DNA from: Tritrichomonas musculus
Lineage: Eukaryota > Parabasalia > Tritrichomonadida > Tritrichomonadidae
Reading direction: 5' to 3'
DNA: 64,000 nucleotides
Assembly: GCA_039105265.1 (NCBI GenBank)
Contig: JAPFFF010000040.1
Coordinates: 558,001-622,000, forward strand
The translations under genes and the position numbers were made by a program. Positions 30,222 through 40,189 of this stretch are shown here, in pieces. The first letter of the stretch is position 1, and each line of letters begins with the position of its first letter. The notes beneath the pieces were generated by a model, which did not search any database, had not been told where the DNA came from, and saw nothing but the letters and a program-made list of their open reading frames with translations.

Positions 30222-31568
30222 ATGACAACATATATTTTAAATGGACTTCAATTGCTGCTTGATAGAACACACTTTACAGCAGAAGTCATCAAAATAAATG
30301 ACACAAATAATATCGTGTTCATACCAAAATCAGTCTTTTATGATTTTGAAGAATATATAATTACACAAATTGCACAAGAATCATTTATTGCGAACGGAGT
30401 TATTAAAAGAATTATTTTTGATGAAGATTCTAAGATTTTTTATATAGGCGAAAAAGCTTTCTCTTATTTATCTCTTACAAATATTATTATTCCACGTCAC
30501 GTTAACTATATTGGAGAAGATTGTTTCAATAAATGTAATTATCTCCAAAAGGTTGATTTTGAAGAGGACTCAGAACTTCGCTCATTAGAGGAAAATATAT
30601 TTAATCAATCATCAATCAACAGTTTGTACATCCCATCCAGTGTTGAAGAGCTCAAAGATGGCTGGTGTAGTGGAACAACTAATTTATTCAACATTTCAAT
30701 TTCACCAAATAACAAAAACTTTATCTTTCTCAATAATTCGATGATTGTTGGAAAATCTGACAAAAATTCTGACAATTTTGACAGCCTTTTTTTTGTTTCA
30801 ATTGGAAGATCAGCATTCAATCGGAGCGGCATTGAAAATATTTCTTTTCCACGAAGTTTGAAAGTGATCAAAAGAGGAACATTACAAGAATGTGAAGCGT
30901 TAGAAACGGTTAGTTTTCCTGAAGATTCAGAATTGGAGATAATTGAAAAGAATGCATTCAAATTCTGTTCACTTAAAAATTTGATCATTCCTAAAAAAGT
31001 CAAAATCATGGAGGAAGGCTGGTGCAACGGAACTGAGAGTTTGGAGAACATTGAAGTGTCACCTGAGAATAGAATCTTTGATTATGACGACAGCCAAAAT
31101 GCTTTGTATGAACGCATACAGAAAGACGATGGAATTGAAGTCAATTTATCGTTTGTTGATAGATCAAATGATTATTTTTATGTTATTCCTGATGTCGTCC
31201 ACATCAACGATTACGCATTCACCGATTGCATGAGCCTTGAATGCATCGAATTCGATGAGAAATCGAAGGTTGTTTCAATTGGAAGAAAAGCGTTATATGG
31301 TGCTCCTATTAGAAATATTGTAACTCCAAAATCAACTAATAAATTTGGAAGTGAGATCTTTGGTGAATGCAGAAAGTTGAGATCTGCTGAATTTTATGGT
31401 GATGACTTGATCTTTGGTGAATCTTGTTTCAACTTGTGTAATGAATTGCTTTTGATTTCATTCCCTAATGCAAATAGAGCAATTATCTGCATTCAAAAAA
31501 AATATCTTAATCAACTATCACTGTTTACTCGCCCAAATGCTAAAATTTTTAATAATATGAAAATATAA
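30222..31568 (+). CDS. BspA-type LRR_5 protein, 448 aa
   Basis: ATG start; the chain is LRR_5 repeats almost from residue 1. Examples are I-T-Q-I-A-Q-E-S-F...I-K-R-I-I-F-D-E-D-S-K-I-F-Y-I-G-E-K-A-F, then L-T-N-I-I-I-P-R-H-V-N-Y-I-G-E-D-C-F. Two internal blocks resemble each other: S-V-E-E-L-K-D-G-W-C-S-G-T and K-I-M-E-E-G-W-C-N-G-T, each followed by a strand pair and a Ser/Asn-rich loop, so part of the array was duplicated as a unit. No signal peptide or membrane anchor. The role is probably protein binding; the partner is unknown. Confidence 0.88.
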   Translation: MTTYILNGLQLLLDRTHFTAEVIKINDTNNIVFIPKSVFYDFEEYIITQIAQESFIANGVIKRIIFDEDSKIFYIGEKAFSYLSLTNIIIPRHVNYIGEDCFNKCNYLQKVDFEEDSELRSLEENIFNQSSINSLYIPSSVEELKDGWCSGTTNLFNISISPNNKNFIFLNNSMIVGKSDKNSDNFDSLFFVSIGRSAFNRSGIENISFPRSLKVIKRGTLQECEALETVSFPEDSELEIIEKNAFKFCSLKNLIIPKKVKIMEEGWCNGTESLENIEVSPENRIFDYDDSQNALYERIQKDDGIEVNLSFVDRSNDYFYVIPDVVHINDYAFTDCMSLECIEFDEKSKVVSIGRKALYGAPIRNIVTPKSTNKFGSEIFGECRKLRSAEFYGDDLIFGESCFNLCNELLLISFPNANRAIICIQKKYLNQLSLFTRPNAKIFNNMKI

Positions 31569-31725
31569 AAATTGTATACTTATTTGGTTGATAAATCACA
31601 AAAAGTTTACAAAAAAAAAGATACAAAAAAGTTCACCAAATGCAACTTAATAAATATTTATTTAAATAATAATTTGGTTAAAAAACCGAAATATATATCA
31701 ATAAAACTAATTACGATAAAATTTC

Positions 31726-32199
31726 TTATTCTTCATGAATGTTTGATTCTTGTCCAAACTTCATTCTAGCTTCATATAAAGCCTTAAGTCTTCTTTCTTG
31801 CTCTCTTCTAATTCTGGCATTTTGTTGAGCCTCTCTTCTGTCTTCATCAATGTTTTCATCATTCTGATTTTGGAATCTTGCTTCGTATTCTTCTTCTACT
31901 GTTAATTCATTCAAATCTTTATTTGATGGAGCTTTAGAAATGGTGTTTGACTCTGCTTCCTTTATATCTTTGTTTTCTTTCATAATTTGGAATTTGACAT
32001 GATATAAAGCTTTTAGCCTAGCTTCTTTTTCGGCTTTTATTCTTTGTTTTTGTTCTGCTTCCAGTCTGTCTTTTTCATTATTTTCATAAATTTTTTTTGA
32101 GATCTCATTAATTTTGGTTTTTGGTGAAGTAAGGCTATGGTAAGATGTTCCAGATTGGGTAGAGACAAGTTTATCATCAATGTTGGAAAAGCAACTCAT
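31726..32199 (-). CDS. Charged coiled-coil protein with an internal duplication, 157 aa
   Basis: ATG start with TATCATTTTT about 20 bases upstream. Two long helical segments resemble each other: about 43-71 (R-L-E-A-E-Q-K-Q-R-I-K-A-E-K-E-A-R-L-K-A-L-Y) and about 119-148 (R-R-E-A-Q-Q-N-A-R-I-R-R-E-Q-E-R-R-L-K-A-L-Y). Both end in a short F-rich stretch, so an ancestral helix was duplicated. The N-terminus begins M-S-C-F. No known domain; perhaps a cytoskeletal or scaffold protein. Confidence 0.7.
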   Translation of the reverse strand: MSCFSNIDDKLVSTQSGTSYHSLTSPKTKINEISKKIYENNEKDRLEAEQKQRIKAEKEARLKALYHVKFQIMKENKDIKEAESNTISKAPSNKDLNELTVEEEYEARFQNQNDENIDEDRREAQQNARIRREQERRLKALYEARMKFGQESNIHEE

Positions 32200-32993
32200 T
32201 TTACTAAATAAAAATGATATTCTTTTTTTATTTATTTTATCATCTCCAATATTTAAAAAATTGAATAATTTATTTTATAAAAGAAATAAAATTTTGAAAT
32301 AAAAAAAATAAAAATTTATTTATACTAATAAATATCTTAAATTTAATATTGTTTATCAATTAATATTAATATAATTATTATCAAGTAAATATAATATAAA
32401 TATTCTTTTATTATACCTATTTTCTTTTAAGAAAATTATAGTTCATTTTTTTTTATATCAATTTTTATTTTTTTTATAATTCAATTTTCTATTATTAATT
32501 TGTATATGCTTTCAAATATGAAATAATTAACAAGGTTAAATTGAGAGAAGTATAAGGTTTTTTTAATTACTCTAAAATGATCGTTCTAATCTATATATTT
32601 CTTAATTATAAGATTTAAAAATGTATATTAATTATATATATAAACATATAATATATTTATTAACTAATTTGAATATTAATAAGCGAATATAATGCATATT
32701 TATTAATAAATAATTATATTTTTATATTTCTATTGAAATTATAAAAATTCAGAAGAAAAGTTATTTATACTCACAAAAATATATTAAATTCATATCTTGA
32801 AAATGGAGGTACAAAGAATTATACAAATCTTTATATAATCCAATTATAAAATATCTAAAAATATAAAATGTTTTATTTAAAATTTTATCGACGAATTCCC
32901 TACATGAATACCTCTTTGTAAACTATTTGCATTTTGTGAAAAAGATCGATTTTTCTGACATGTCAGAAAAACAAAACTTGAGAGATAATAAAA
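32200..32993. other. Spacer, very AT-rich
   Basis: About 85% A+T with many TATATAT runs. Nothing gene-like. A short palindrome CTGACATGTCAG lies at about 32956-32967, close to the next gene start. Confidence 0.5.
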
Positions 32994-33533
32994 ATGAGCT
33001 CTTCAGTTGATGAACCAAGCGATTTTGAAGAAGAATCAATGTTTGAATGTTCTTCTAGTTCAGCTTCAATTAAAAAGCAATATGAAACAGATTTTAAAGG
33101 AATTATTTTATCAGACAAACTTTTAGATCAATTTCATCTTTTTCCAACTGGAAATATATATACCAGCAACTTTTCTGTTTATTCAGGAGCAAAAGATATA
33201 CGATTACCTGATTTGATGAAATTAACAAAACCATTCTTTGCTTTTGGTCAGCCTCCAGGATATGGTTTCAATAACTACGAATTTGTTATTTATTATTCAG
33301 ATAAAGAACGTGTTTTTATGTTAAAGATACCATACGGAGGAATTTATATGGACAATGTTGAAGGTCAAAAAATTATAAATGAAGCTTTTCAAAAGCTAGA
33401 AATATTTATATCAGATTCTCCAAAGCCAGCTGAAAACGCAAAAGTTGGGTTTTTCTTTAAGAATAGTTTAGGTTTTTCACCATATTTTAACGTTGACAAA
33501 AAAACTTTTGATTTCACCCAAATTAAAGAATAA
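32994..33533 (+). CDS. Hypothetical protein, 179 aa
   Basis: ATG start. Residues 1-26 are Ser/Glu/Asp-rich and disordered. The rest looks like one small alpha/beta domain (Y-T-S-N-F-S-V-Y-S-G, F-A-F-G-Q-P-P-G-Y-G-F-N-N-Y-E-F-V-I-Y-Y-S). Helix N-E-A-F-Q-K-L-E-I-F-I follows, then a final strand K-V-G-F-F-F-K-N-S. No family recognised; codon use and the intact frame support a true gene. Confidence 0.6.
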   Translation: MSSSVDEPSDFEEESMFECSSSSASIKKQYETDFKGIILSDKLLDQFHLFPTGNIYTSNFSVYSGAKDIRLPDLMKLTKPFFAFGQPPGYGFNNYEFVIYYSDKERVFMLKIPYGGIYMDNVEGQKIINEAFQKLEIFISDSPKPAENAKVGFFFKNSLGFSPYFNVDKKTFDFTQIKE

Positions 33534-33599
33534 AAACCATAGTAATTATTTTGGAGTTAAAATTTTTTTAAATCAAAAAATTATTAAATTTATTTCTGA

Positions 33600-33850
33600 T
33601 TTCATCACATTTAGGCTTGTTATTCTGATATCAATTATCAGGTTTGTCACTTTTTTTAACTCAGATAATCGATAATAAGATGCTATCGATTGGTACTTTT
33701 AATGATGAATTCGATTATCAAAAATGAAAAGTGATACAAAAAAAAATATTCTTTTGATATCAAATCTTGATTAATCGAAATTGACACCTGAAAAAATCAT
33801 TAAAAATACTATTTTAATGGCATTGAATAAGAATATTGCATAATTTATTT
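33600..33850 (-). repeat. Dispersed repeat, copy 2 (inverted relative to 10.2 kb)
   Basis: Reverse-complement match to 10229-10484 over about 250 bp; begins at TTAGGCTTGTTATTCTGATA (33612). See the 10229 entry. Confidence 0.75.
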
Positions 33851-34020
33851 TGCTTATACATTTTTTCTCAAAAACAATTTCATTAAATATTTAAAGCTTC
33901 AATTAATGCTCCTATGTCTACAGATGCAAAAAGTTATGTTTTGATAGTATTAATTCAAAATTTTGAATGACCTCTGCGAATTAGTTAAATTTTCCACTTT
34001 TAACAGATCATTTTTTTAAA

Positions 34021-34773
34021 ATGTGCGAACAAAAGTTCTCCATAATAATTTTAAATGATAATAAGATATCAATTCCTCGTCAATTCAGAAAAATAGGTTC
34101 ATTATCCCCGTTTATATTTAATAAATTGTTGAATGATCCTTTTACATATGTTATTAAATCAAGCATTAGCCAAAATACACTCAATTCATTTTTAGCTTAT
34201 TTATGTGAGGATGCTGAGTTAAAAATATCAATTGATAATTATTTTGAATTGATGCAAATAAGTGACGAATTCCAATTACAAGATCTCAAAAATCTTTTGT
34301 TAGAAAAAAAAAGAATATGGGAATATTATGAACGTATTCTTGAAAATCTTGAAAACAAACAAAATGCTTTCGAAATAATGCAAAAAGGTCTTGAACAAAA
34401 GCAAAAAGATTTTTGGCCAGTTGGATCAATATATCAAACATTCAATGATGAATTTGATCCAAATCTTAATTGGGAAGGTAAATGGATTAAAGTTGAAGGT
34501 AAATTCATACTTGGTTCAAGCAATTTGCATAAAATAAACAGCGTTGGAGGTGAAGAAACTCATAAATTAACAATAAATGAAATGCCCTCACATTCTCATG
34601 ATTATAACTTTAAAAGTACTTCTAAATCTGGCAATGATACTGGAACTGTTATGTCATTTAGGGAAAATTATTGTGGAGATAGAACAGGACAAACAACGCG
34701 TGAAGGGGCAAACGAGCCGCATAATAATATGCCACCATATCGAGTAGCTCATATATGGGAACGTATTGAATGA
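34021..34773 (+). CDS. BTB-like domain fused to a phage tail-collar-like domain, 250 aa
   Basis: ATG start with GATCATTTTTTTAAA directly before it. Residues 1-98 are a BTB-like domain of the trichomonad type (I-L-N-D-N-K-I-S-I-P, F-I-F-N-K-L-L, T-L-N-S-F-L-A-Y-L, D-E-F-Q-L-Q-D-L-K). A helical linker lies at about 100-130. Residues 131-250 match the tail-collar/Gp10 C-terminal fold of bacteriophage tail fibres. Seen in it are F-W-P-V-G-S-I-Y at 131-138, W-E-G-K-W at 151-155, G-K-F-I-L-G-S at 160-166 and G-G-E-E-T-H-K-L-T-I-N-E-M-P-S-H-S-H at 176-193. P-H-N-N-M-P-P-Y follows at 233-240. The H-x-H motif that binds metal in the trimer core is kept. No phage genes lie nearby, and codon use is as AT-rich as its neighbours. 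This suggests an old lateral transfer domesticated by fusion. The function is unknown; the tail domain may trimerise or bind glycan. Confidence 0.85.
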   Translation: MCEQKFSIIILNDNKISIPRQFRKIGSLSPFIFNKLLNDPFTYVIKSSISQNTLNSFLAYLCEDAELKISIDNYFELMQISDEFQLQDLKNLLLEKKRIWEYYERILENLENKQNAFEIMQKGLEQKQKDFWPVGSIYQTFNDEFDPNLNWEGKWIKVEGKFILGSSNLHKINSVGGEETHKLTINEMPSHSHDYNFKSTSKSGNDTGTVMSFRENYCGDRTGQTTREGANEPHNNMPPYRVAHIWERIE

Positions 34774-34979
34774 TTAATATGATTAAACGAATATACATTA
34801 TATAATTCTAACTTTTTATATAAAGACTTGTTAGGAGGTTTCTTTGAACTGAATGAAAAAAAAGTAGTAAAGCCTTCCAACCGATAATACTATAAAAAAA
34901 AAAAAAAGTTGAATTTTAAAATCAATAATATAAAACTTTATAATCATATATGAAAAACATTGTCATTACGGTCACGATA

Positions 34980-35112
34980 GTCATATTCAAAATTGTCATT
35001 ATTTTTTACCTTATTTTTTATGTTTCGCTGATTTCTATTCATCCTGCTTCTATGGTGAATAATTTCACCACAACTGCCTTGACAGAAAATAATGACAATT
35101 TTGAATGATTTA
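34980..35112. repeat. Small fold-back element, ~130 bp
   Basis: ATTCAAAATTGTCATTATTT at the left is mirrored by AATAATGACAATTTTGAAT at the right; unique sequence between. Probably a short MITE. Confidence 0.6.
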
Positions 35113-35149
35113 ATAAATCAATAAGAGAATTTAAAAAAATTTTTAAATT

Positions 35150-35350
35150 TTCTTTCGCAGTGAAATTAGTTCGTTTTCCATTTCTTGTCTCTGTTTTGCT
35201 TGAGCTAAAATTAGATTAATTTTATCTGATACTGATGACGAGATTGAATTTGGTGAATTTTGATGCTGTTATTTTGAAGATGATGATTGGCTGTTATTAA
35301 TTTTTTGCGTTACATTATTATATGTTTCCGATTGTGATGAATCCGAAAAA
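35150..35350 (-). pseudogene. Relic of a coiled-coil protein C-terminus
   Basis: One minus-strand phase reads S-Q-S-E-T-Y-N-N-V-T-Q-K-I-N-N-S-Q, then one TAA, then about 42 open codons ending N-L-I-L-A-Q-A-K-Q-R-Q-E-M-E-N-E-L-I-S-L-R-K-K-I before a stop. The helical end is coding-like. No start is present, so it is a fragment. Confidence 0.4.
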
Positions 35351-35499
35351 TAAGAGTTTATTCAGTGTATAAAATCTGTTACAAAAAAAAAATAATTCTC
35401 TGAAAATTGAGAGAATGACGATCAAAAATCATAACAAAAAAAATGCTCCAAATTCCTTGTTTATTATTACTATTTTCTATATAAATTAAACAAGAATTT

Positions 35500-37089
35500 T
35501 TATTTATTTTCAGAACTAAATTCCAATCCACTGTTTTTTTCATCATCCATACTCTTGGTTTCATTTGTATTTTGGTTAATTGAAATATCCTCCATTTCGT
35601 TAACCAAATCAAGTTGATTAAATTCATCGATTTCAAATTTGCTAGTTTTTCCTCGATAACAGAGGATAATTACGAATACGATGACTGAAATACCGCCAAT
35701 AAAAGAAATAATAACAATAATATTTTTCGGTATATCAGTATTCAAATCAAAGTAAGGCAATGAATTTGAAATAAGAGGATCAAGGAAGGTATCAGATGGC
35801 GAAAACTGAGATGTTTTAATGTAACCGAAATTGGAAATGATATTATTTGTAATGTCCACATCAAAATCAGAATTTTCGAAAATGTTATTATCATAAGTAA
35901 CGTTAAATACCGATGGATCATCATTAAAAAGAAAACTGTCAAACGAGCACTTAAACAAAGAGTTGGAAACAGAGACATCGATGTGCATATCTTCAGCTGC
36001 TTCGAAATAAAACTCGAGGAAATGATTTTGATTATTGCATTGAATATTTGACATTCCAAGAAAAGCTTCATAAACATAGCTTACCATGACAACAAACTCA
36101 GAATAATCAGGGCCTGTATTATTAATAAGGTTAGTGAATGTCATTAAAAACTCCACTTTTTCAGAGGACTGTAAAAACAAAGTAAAAGAGCCACAATAAT
36201 TATAATCACAATTGAAAATATTGATAAAAGAAAAAGAATTCTCAACAGGATATATAATATAACTCAAAATATCACCACATTGTGTAAATTCGCCATATTC
36301 ATTAGCTCCAATCATTTCAGTGTTAGTAAAATTAAGATTTTTGGACTTGACGATGTCAGCGAAATAAGAGACAATTCCACCTTGGAATCCATAATTTATT
36401 AACCTATCTAATCGAATCTTATCAAAGCAACAATTGTCAGTCAACGATGAATAAACATATGACATTTGCATGCTGAAATCATCTTCATTATATGACATGT
36501 ACCCATACGAAACAGCTCCGCCTGTCAAATAGATGTCATAAATGGTTTGGGTTATCGATTTGAATATACAATTCACAACTACTGATTCAATATGTTCATC
36601 TTTCTCGTCAAATAAAATAGCAGAGCCTGTTCGTAACGACATGATCGCAAAAAAATAACAACTGTCAATTCGCGCGCTCTTTGTTGTGTAAATGCAGAGA
36701 CCAACAACAGAGATGGGCTGTATGTCATAATTGTCTGTGATTGACATGAATTTGCAATTGATGATTTCAGCGTAATTCGTATTATAGAATTGGTTGTTTG
36801 AGCCTGGAATCGTATCTCCATAAATATATTGATCTCTGATTGTTGTACCTGCATCTTTCGTTTTAAAAGAAAGAACAGGTAACGTGGTGACAAATCGATT
36901 AAATGTTGATTCTTCAATAATCGAAAATGAATTGAGAGACTGTGTAATTATGAAAGATGAGAATAATTGATTCGCATTGATCGTTTTAAAATGAGTATAG
37001 CTTGGTTTGACTGTTGATGGAAGATGTAGAAATGGCGATTTTTGAAAAGATGAAGTAATAGTAAAAGATAAAAGTGTTAAATTTAGCAT
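35500..37089 (-). CDS. Single-pass surface protein, beta-helix-like ectodomain, 529 aa
   Basis: The start at 37089 is the first ATG and opens directly with a signal peptide, M-L-N-L-T-L-L-S-F-T-I-T-S-S; the longer frame to 37137 begins with TTG. The ectodomain is rich in Asn, Ser, Phe and Tyr with repeating short beta strands and C-x-F/N-x-I blocks (I-N-C-K-F-M-S-I-T, I-D-S-C-Y-F, V-N-C-I-F-K-S-I-T). This is typical of right-handed beta-helix, polymorphic surface proteins. A membrane anchor of about 22 residues (N-I-I-V-I-I-S-F-I-G-G-I-S-V-I-V) is followed by C-Y-R-G-K and an acidic cytoplasmic tail of about 60 residues. Likely exposed on the cell surface, where an adhesion or immune role is possible but unproven. 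Confidence 0.82.
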   Translation of the reverse strand: MLNLTLLSFTITSSFQKSPFLHLPSTVKPSYTHFKTINANQLFSSFIITQSLNSFSIIEESTFNRFVTTLPVLSFKTKDAGTTIRDQYIYGDTIPGSNNQFYNTNYAEIINCKFMSITDNYDIQPISVVGLCIYTTKSARIDSCYFFAIMSLRTGSAILFDEKDEHIESVVVNCIFKSITQTIYDIYLTGGAVSYGYMSYNEDDFSMQMSYVYSSLTDNCCFDKIRLDRLINYGFQGGIVSYFADIVKSKNLNFTNTEMIGANEYGEFTQCGDILSYIIYPVENSFSFINIFNCDYNYCGSFTLFLQSSEKVEFLMTFTNLINNTGPDYSEFVVMVSYVYEAFLGMSNIQCNNQNHFLEFYFEAAEDMHIDVSVSNSLFKCSFDSFLFNDDPSVFNVTYDNNIFENSDFDVDITNNIISNFGYIKTSQFSPSDTFLDPLISNSLPYFDLNTDIPKNIIVIISFIGGISVIVFVIILCYRGKTSKFEIDEFNQLDLVNEMEDISINQNTNETKSMDDEKNSGLEFSSENK

Positions 37090-37204
37090 ATCTAAATCAT
37101 CTCTGATAAAATTTTCAATGTATTGAAAAAGTTTCAATTTTCAATGATAAGATAAAAAAATTTAATAACAATCAATTTGCATTTAATTTTCAAATTCATA
37201 ATAA

Positions 37205-39522
37205 ATATATTTATAGAACAAAAGAATTTATATCTTATTGATGATGTTAAAGAAGATGAAATTTATTGTATCAGCGATTTTTATGAACAACTCGATTTTA
37301 TTATCCCATTTTCCACAAAATCTTGGTAAAGACTGCAATAATTGATAATTTCTTAAAATCCACTGTTTCATTACAAGAAGGTGAAATAAAATTCAATAAA
37401 GATAGTTTTTTAGAAGTTGTCCAAAATTATTCTTTTTTATATATTTCCGAAAACAGACCATTAAAGGAAGATGATGAAAAAAATCATCAAAAAAATCAAA
37501 AAAATCCAAATTCGCCATTTTTTCACAAAGTGAGGAACTCAACAAAATTAATGATAAAAGATTTTTGATTATTGGTTTTGAAATGACAATAATTATTCTA
37601 GAAGAAACTTCTATTTCGAATTTTCTTCATTTTCTTTCTTCAACAAATCCCAATTTATCCATATATGAAAAAAATTTGGTCTTTCATTTGTCGGTGCATA
37701 TCAGGTTATTTGATCAAGAAAAGTTATCTCAAATTGAAAGAAAGGAGCACAAAAAATTATGAACCAACTATAATAAGTGAAGATGAATATGTCGAATTAC
37801 GAGAGGTTGGAAAAGGCTCTGTATCAAGTTGTGTATTAATTTCAATAATTGAACAATTATTCAATCGATGTTGCGATACAAGACCCGAAAAACGTCCATT
37901 TATTTGCAGCAAATCAAAATTTTCCAGAAGCGCAATTTGTGCTCGGCTGCATTTATGATGAAGGAAAATATGTCGCAACTAACATCGACAAATCAATTCA
38001 TTATTTTTCACTCGCTGCAAATCAAAATCATCCAAAAGCACAGTTCATTTTAGGTATTACTTATCATGAAGGTAAATATGTCACACGAAATATCAACAAA
38101 GCAATTCATTATCTTTCACTCGCTGCAGATCAAAAAGATCCAAAAGCACAATTCATTCTTGGTTCTATTTATGTTGAAGACAAATATGTCACACGCGATA
38201 TCAACAAAGCAATTCATTATCTTTCACTCGCTGCAAATCAAAATCATCCAAAAGCACAGTTCATTTTAGGTATTACTTATCATGAAGGTAAATATATCAC
38301 ACGCAATATCAACAAAGCAATTCATTATTTTTCACTCGCTGCAGATCAAAAAGATCCAAAAGCACAATTCATTCTTGGTGTTATTTGTTCTGAAAACAAA
38401 TATGGCATAATTAACATCAACAAAGCAATTCATTATTATTTAGTCGCTGCAAATCAAAATGATCTACAAGCACAATTCAATCTTGGTCTCATTTATTATG
38501 ATGACATATATGTTACACGAGACATTGATAAAGCAATTCATTATTTTTCACTCGCTGCAAATCAAAATCATCGAGATGCGCAATACATTCTAGGTTTAAT
38601 ATATAGTAAATCCAAAAACTTTGACAAAGCAAATCATTATATTTCTCAGGTTACATTTTGGAATAATCCATATATACTGCTCTCTCTTGGTAGTTTTTAT
38701 CAATATTATATGCATAATTATGAAGAAGCAATTCATTATTATACACTTGCATCAAATAAAATCTTTTCCTTTGCTCAATTTCAATTAGGTCTTTGCTATT
38801 ACACAAGAGATAATTCACCACTAAATATAAAAAGGGTATATATTACTTAAAGCTGGCTGCATGTAATAAGTGCAGGCTTGCAGACTTTGCTTATGGTTTT
38901 TTGCTTCATGAGGGAAAAAATGTCGAGAGAAACATCGAAGAGGCAGTCCACCATTACAAAGAGGCATCTTCATTAAACATTAATTATGCCAAAAATAATC
39001 TCGGAATCATATACAAGCATGGCAATGATAAGATTAAAAAAAGAATAGGAAATGCGATTGAATTATTTAATGAGGCAATTAAACAAAAAAAATGACTATT
39101 TAGCGATGTACAACTTGGCTCATATTTATATTTATGATGAAAAGATCAAACAGAATCTCGACGAACTGATTGATTTATTAATTAAATCTTCAAAATTTTT
39201 TGATCATTCTCTAATTTTATTATGTGTAGTATTGATTAAATACAAATATGACCTATCAATTGTGAAGATTAAAATTGAAGAACTAGTTCATGAAAATAGT
39301 GAATGAAAAATTGCAGAGTCGTTACTTATAATCTTTTTTTCATATAGAAATGCATACGTTGGGATATATGAATCATACCGAAACAAAGATTTTTTATATA
39401 ATATTTATTTTAAGCCAATGTTGCGGTCGGAAGGAATTGAATATCCCGCCAAAATATCCAAACGCTAAAAATATTTCAGAACTATTTTATGAAGGTTTTG
39501 AAAAAGACTTATTAATTAAATG
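37205..39522 (+). pseudogene. Decayed kinase-Sel1 repeat gene lacking its catalytic core
   Basis: Pieces in several phases read in order as a trichomonad kinase-Sel1 protein. An N-terminal region (L-I-D-D-V-K-E-D-E-I-Y-C-I-S-D-F-Y) comes first. The kinase glycine loop (E-Y-V-E-L-R-E-V-G-K-G-S-V) follows near 37785, and within some 25 codons the far C-lobe end R-C-C-D-T-R-P-E-K-R-P-F. The whole catalytic core, over 200 residues, is therefore deleted. The longest open piece (37849-38850, 333 codons, no ATG at its start) holds eight or nine Sel1 repeats of 36 residues (A-Q-F-I-L-G-x-x-Y-x-E-G-K-Y-V-T). More Sel1 repeats follow in two other phases. The C-terminal membrane segment and tail end at 39522. 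At least four frame breaks make this a pseudogene. Confidence 0.75.
37930..38600 (+). repeat. 108-bp direct repeats encoding Sel1 units
   Basis: Successive 108-bp units share blocks such as AACAAAGCAATTCATTATCT and CAAAAGCACAGTTCATT, often 85-95% alike by eye. The similarity at DNA level shows recent unit duplication or homogenisation, not just protein-level conservation. Confidence 0.7.
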
Positions 39523-40176
39523 ACAATATATCTATATATATAAATAATCCTGATATCATAAAATACAGGATTATATCATGATTATTTATATATATGTATA
39601 ATATTTATATTCATCAAATGTATCTGTAACATATTTATTGAGCATGAATGCGAATTTTTTGTTCAACTTTTTAAGCATTTTGATGAGATTTGAATTTGCC
39701 AATAAATTTCTAAATCTGGTTGATAATCATCACTTTTATAGAATTGAATAGTGGCCTACATCCTAGAAAAGAAATATTTTTCTTCACTTTGATAAGAAAG
39801 TTATGAAGAAATAAAATTATGAACAAAATATTGAAGTAGTATAAAAAGTTTAGAAAAAAATTCCTTTTGTTTGTTTTGTTTTGTTATCTGAATTAATTTT
39901 GTTTAATTCCTAATCTTTCTTCATAATATACACCCAAATTATAAATTATTTATTCTCATTTCAAAATTTATTTTTGAATTGATCTTTTTTCACTAAAAAC
40001 ATATTTGAGGTTCTGCATTCCAAAATTGCATTTTTCATTGTTAAAATTTTTAGTCATAAGATATAATGTTGTTAAATGTTGTATTCACAAATTCCAAACA
40101 GACCTTTGTCAAAATCAAAAAAAAATAAAAATTATGAATGGATATTTTTAATACTTAATTAAATATTAAAATCTAA
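39523..40176. other. Spacer, nothing recognised
   Basis: AT-rich, with a ~12-bp palindromic stretch around ATATATAAATAATC/GATTATTTATATAT (39531-39596) that could fold. No gene. Confidence 0.45.
39534..39597. repeat. Imperfect palindrome
   Basis: TATATATAAATAATCCTGAT is mirrored by ATCATGATTATTTATATATA about 20 bases on. AT-rich, so it may be incidental, or a worn transcription-end or MITE hairpin. Confidence 0.4.
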
Positions 40177-40189
40177 TTAATAAAAACCT

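Noticed and set aside
34021-34773. Prophage or bacterial contamination suggested by the tail-collar domain
   Set aside because: No other phage genes, a BTB-like fusion in the same frame, host-type initiator and host-like composition argue for a native gene.
37665-37958. 97-codon ATG frame as a stand-alone small gene
   Set aside because: It consists of a kinase glycine loop joined to a C-lobe end, and belongs to the decayed kinase-Sel1 gene.
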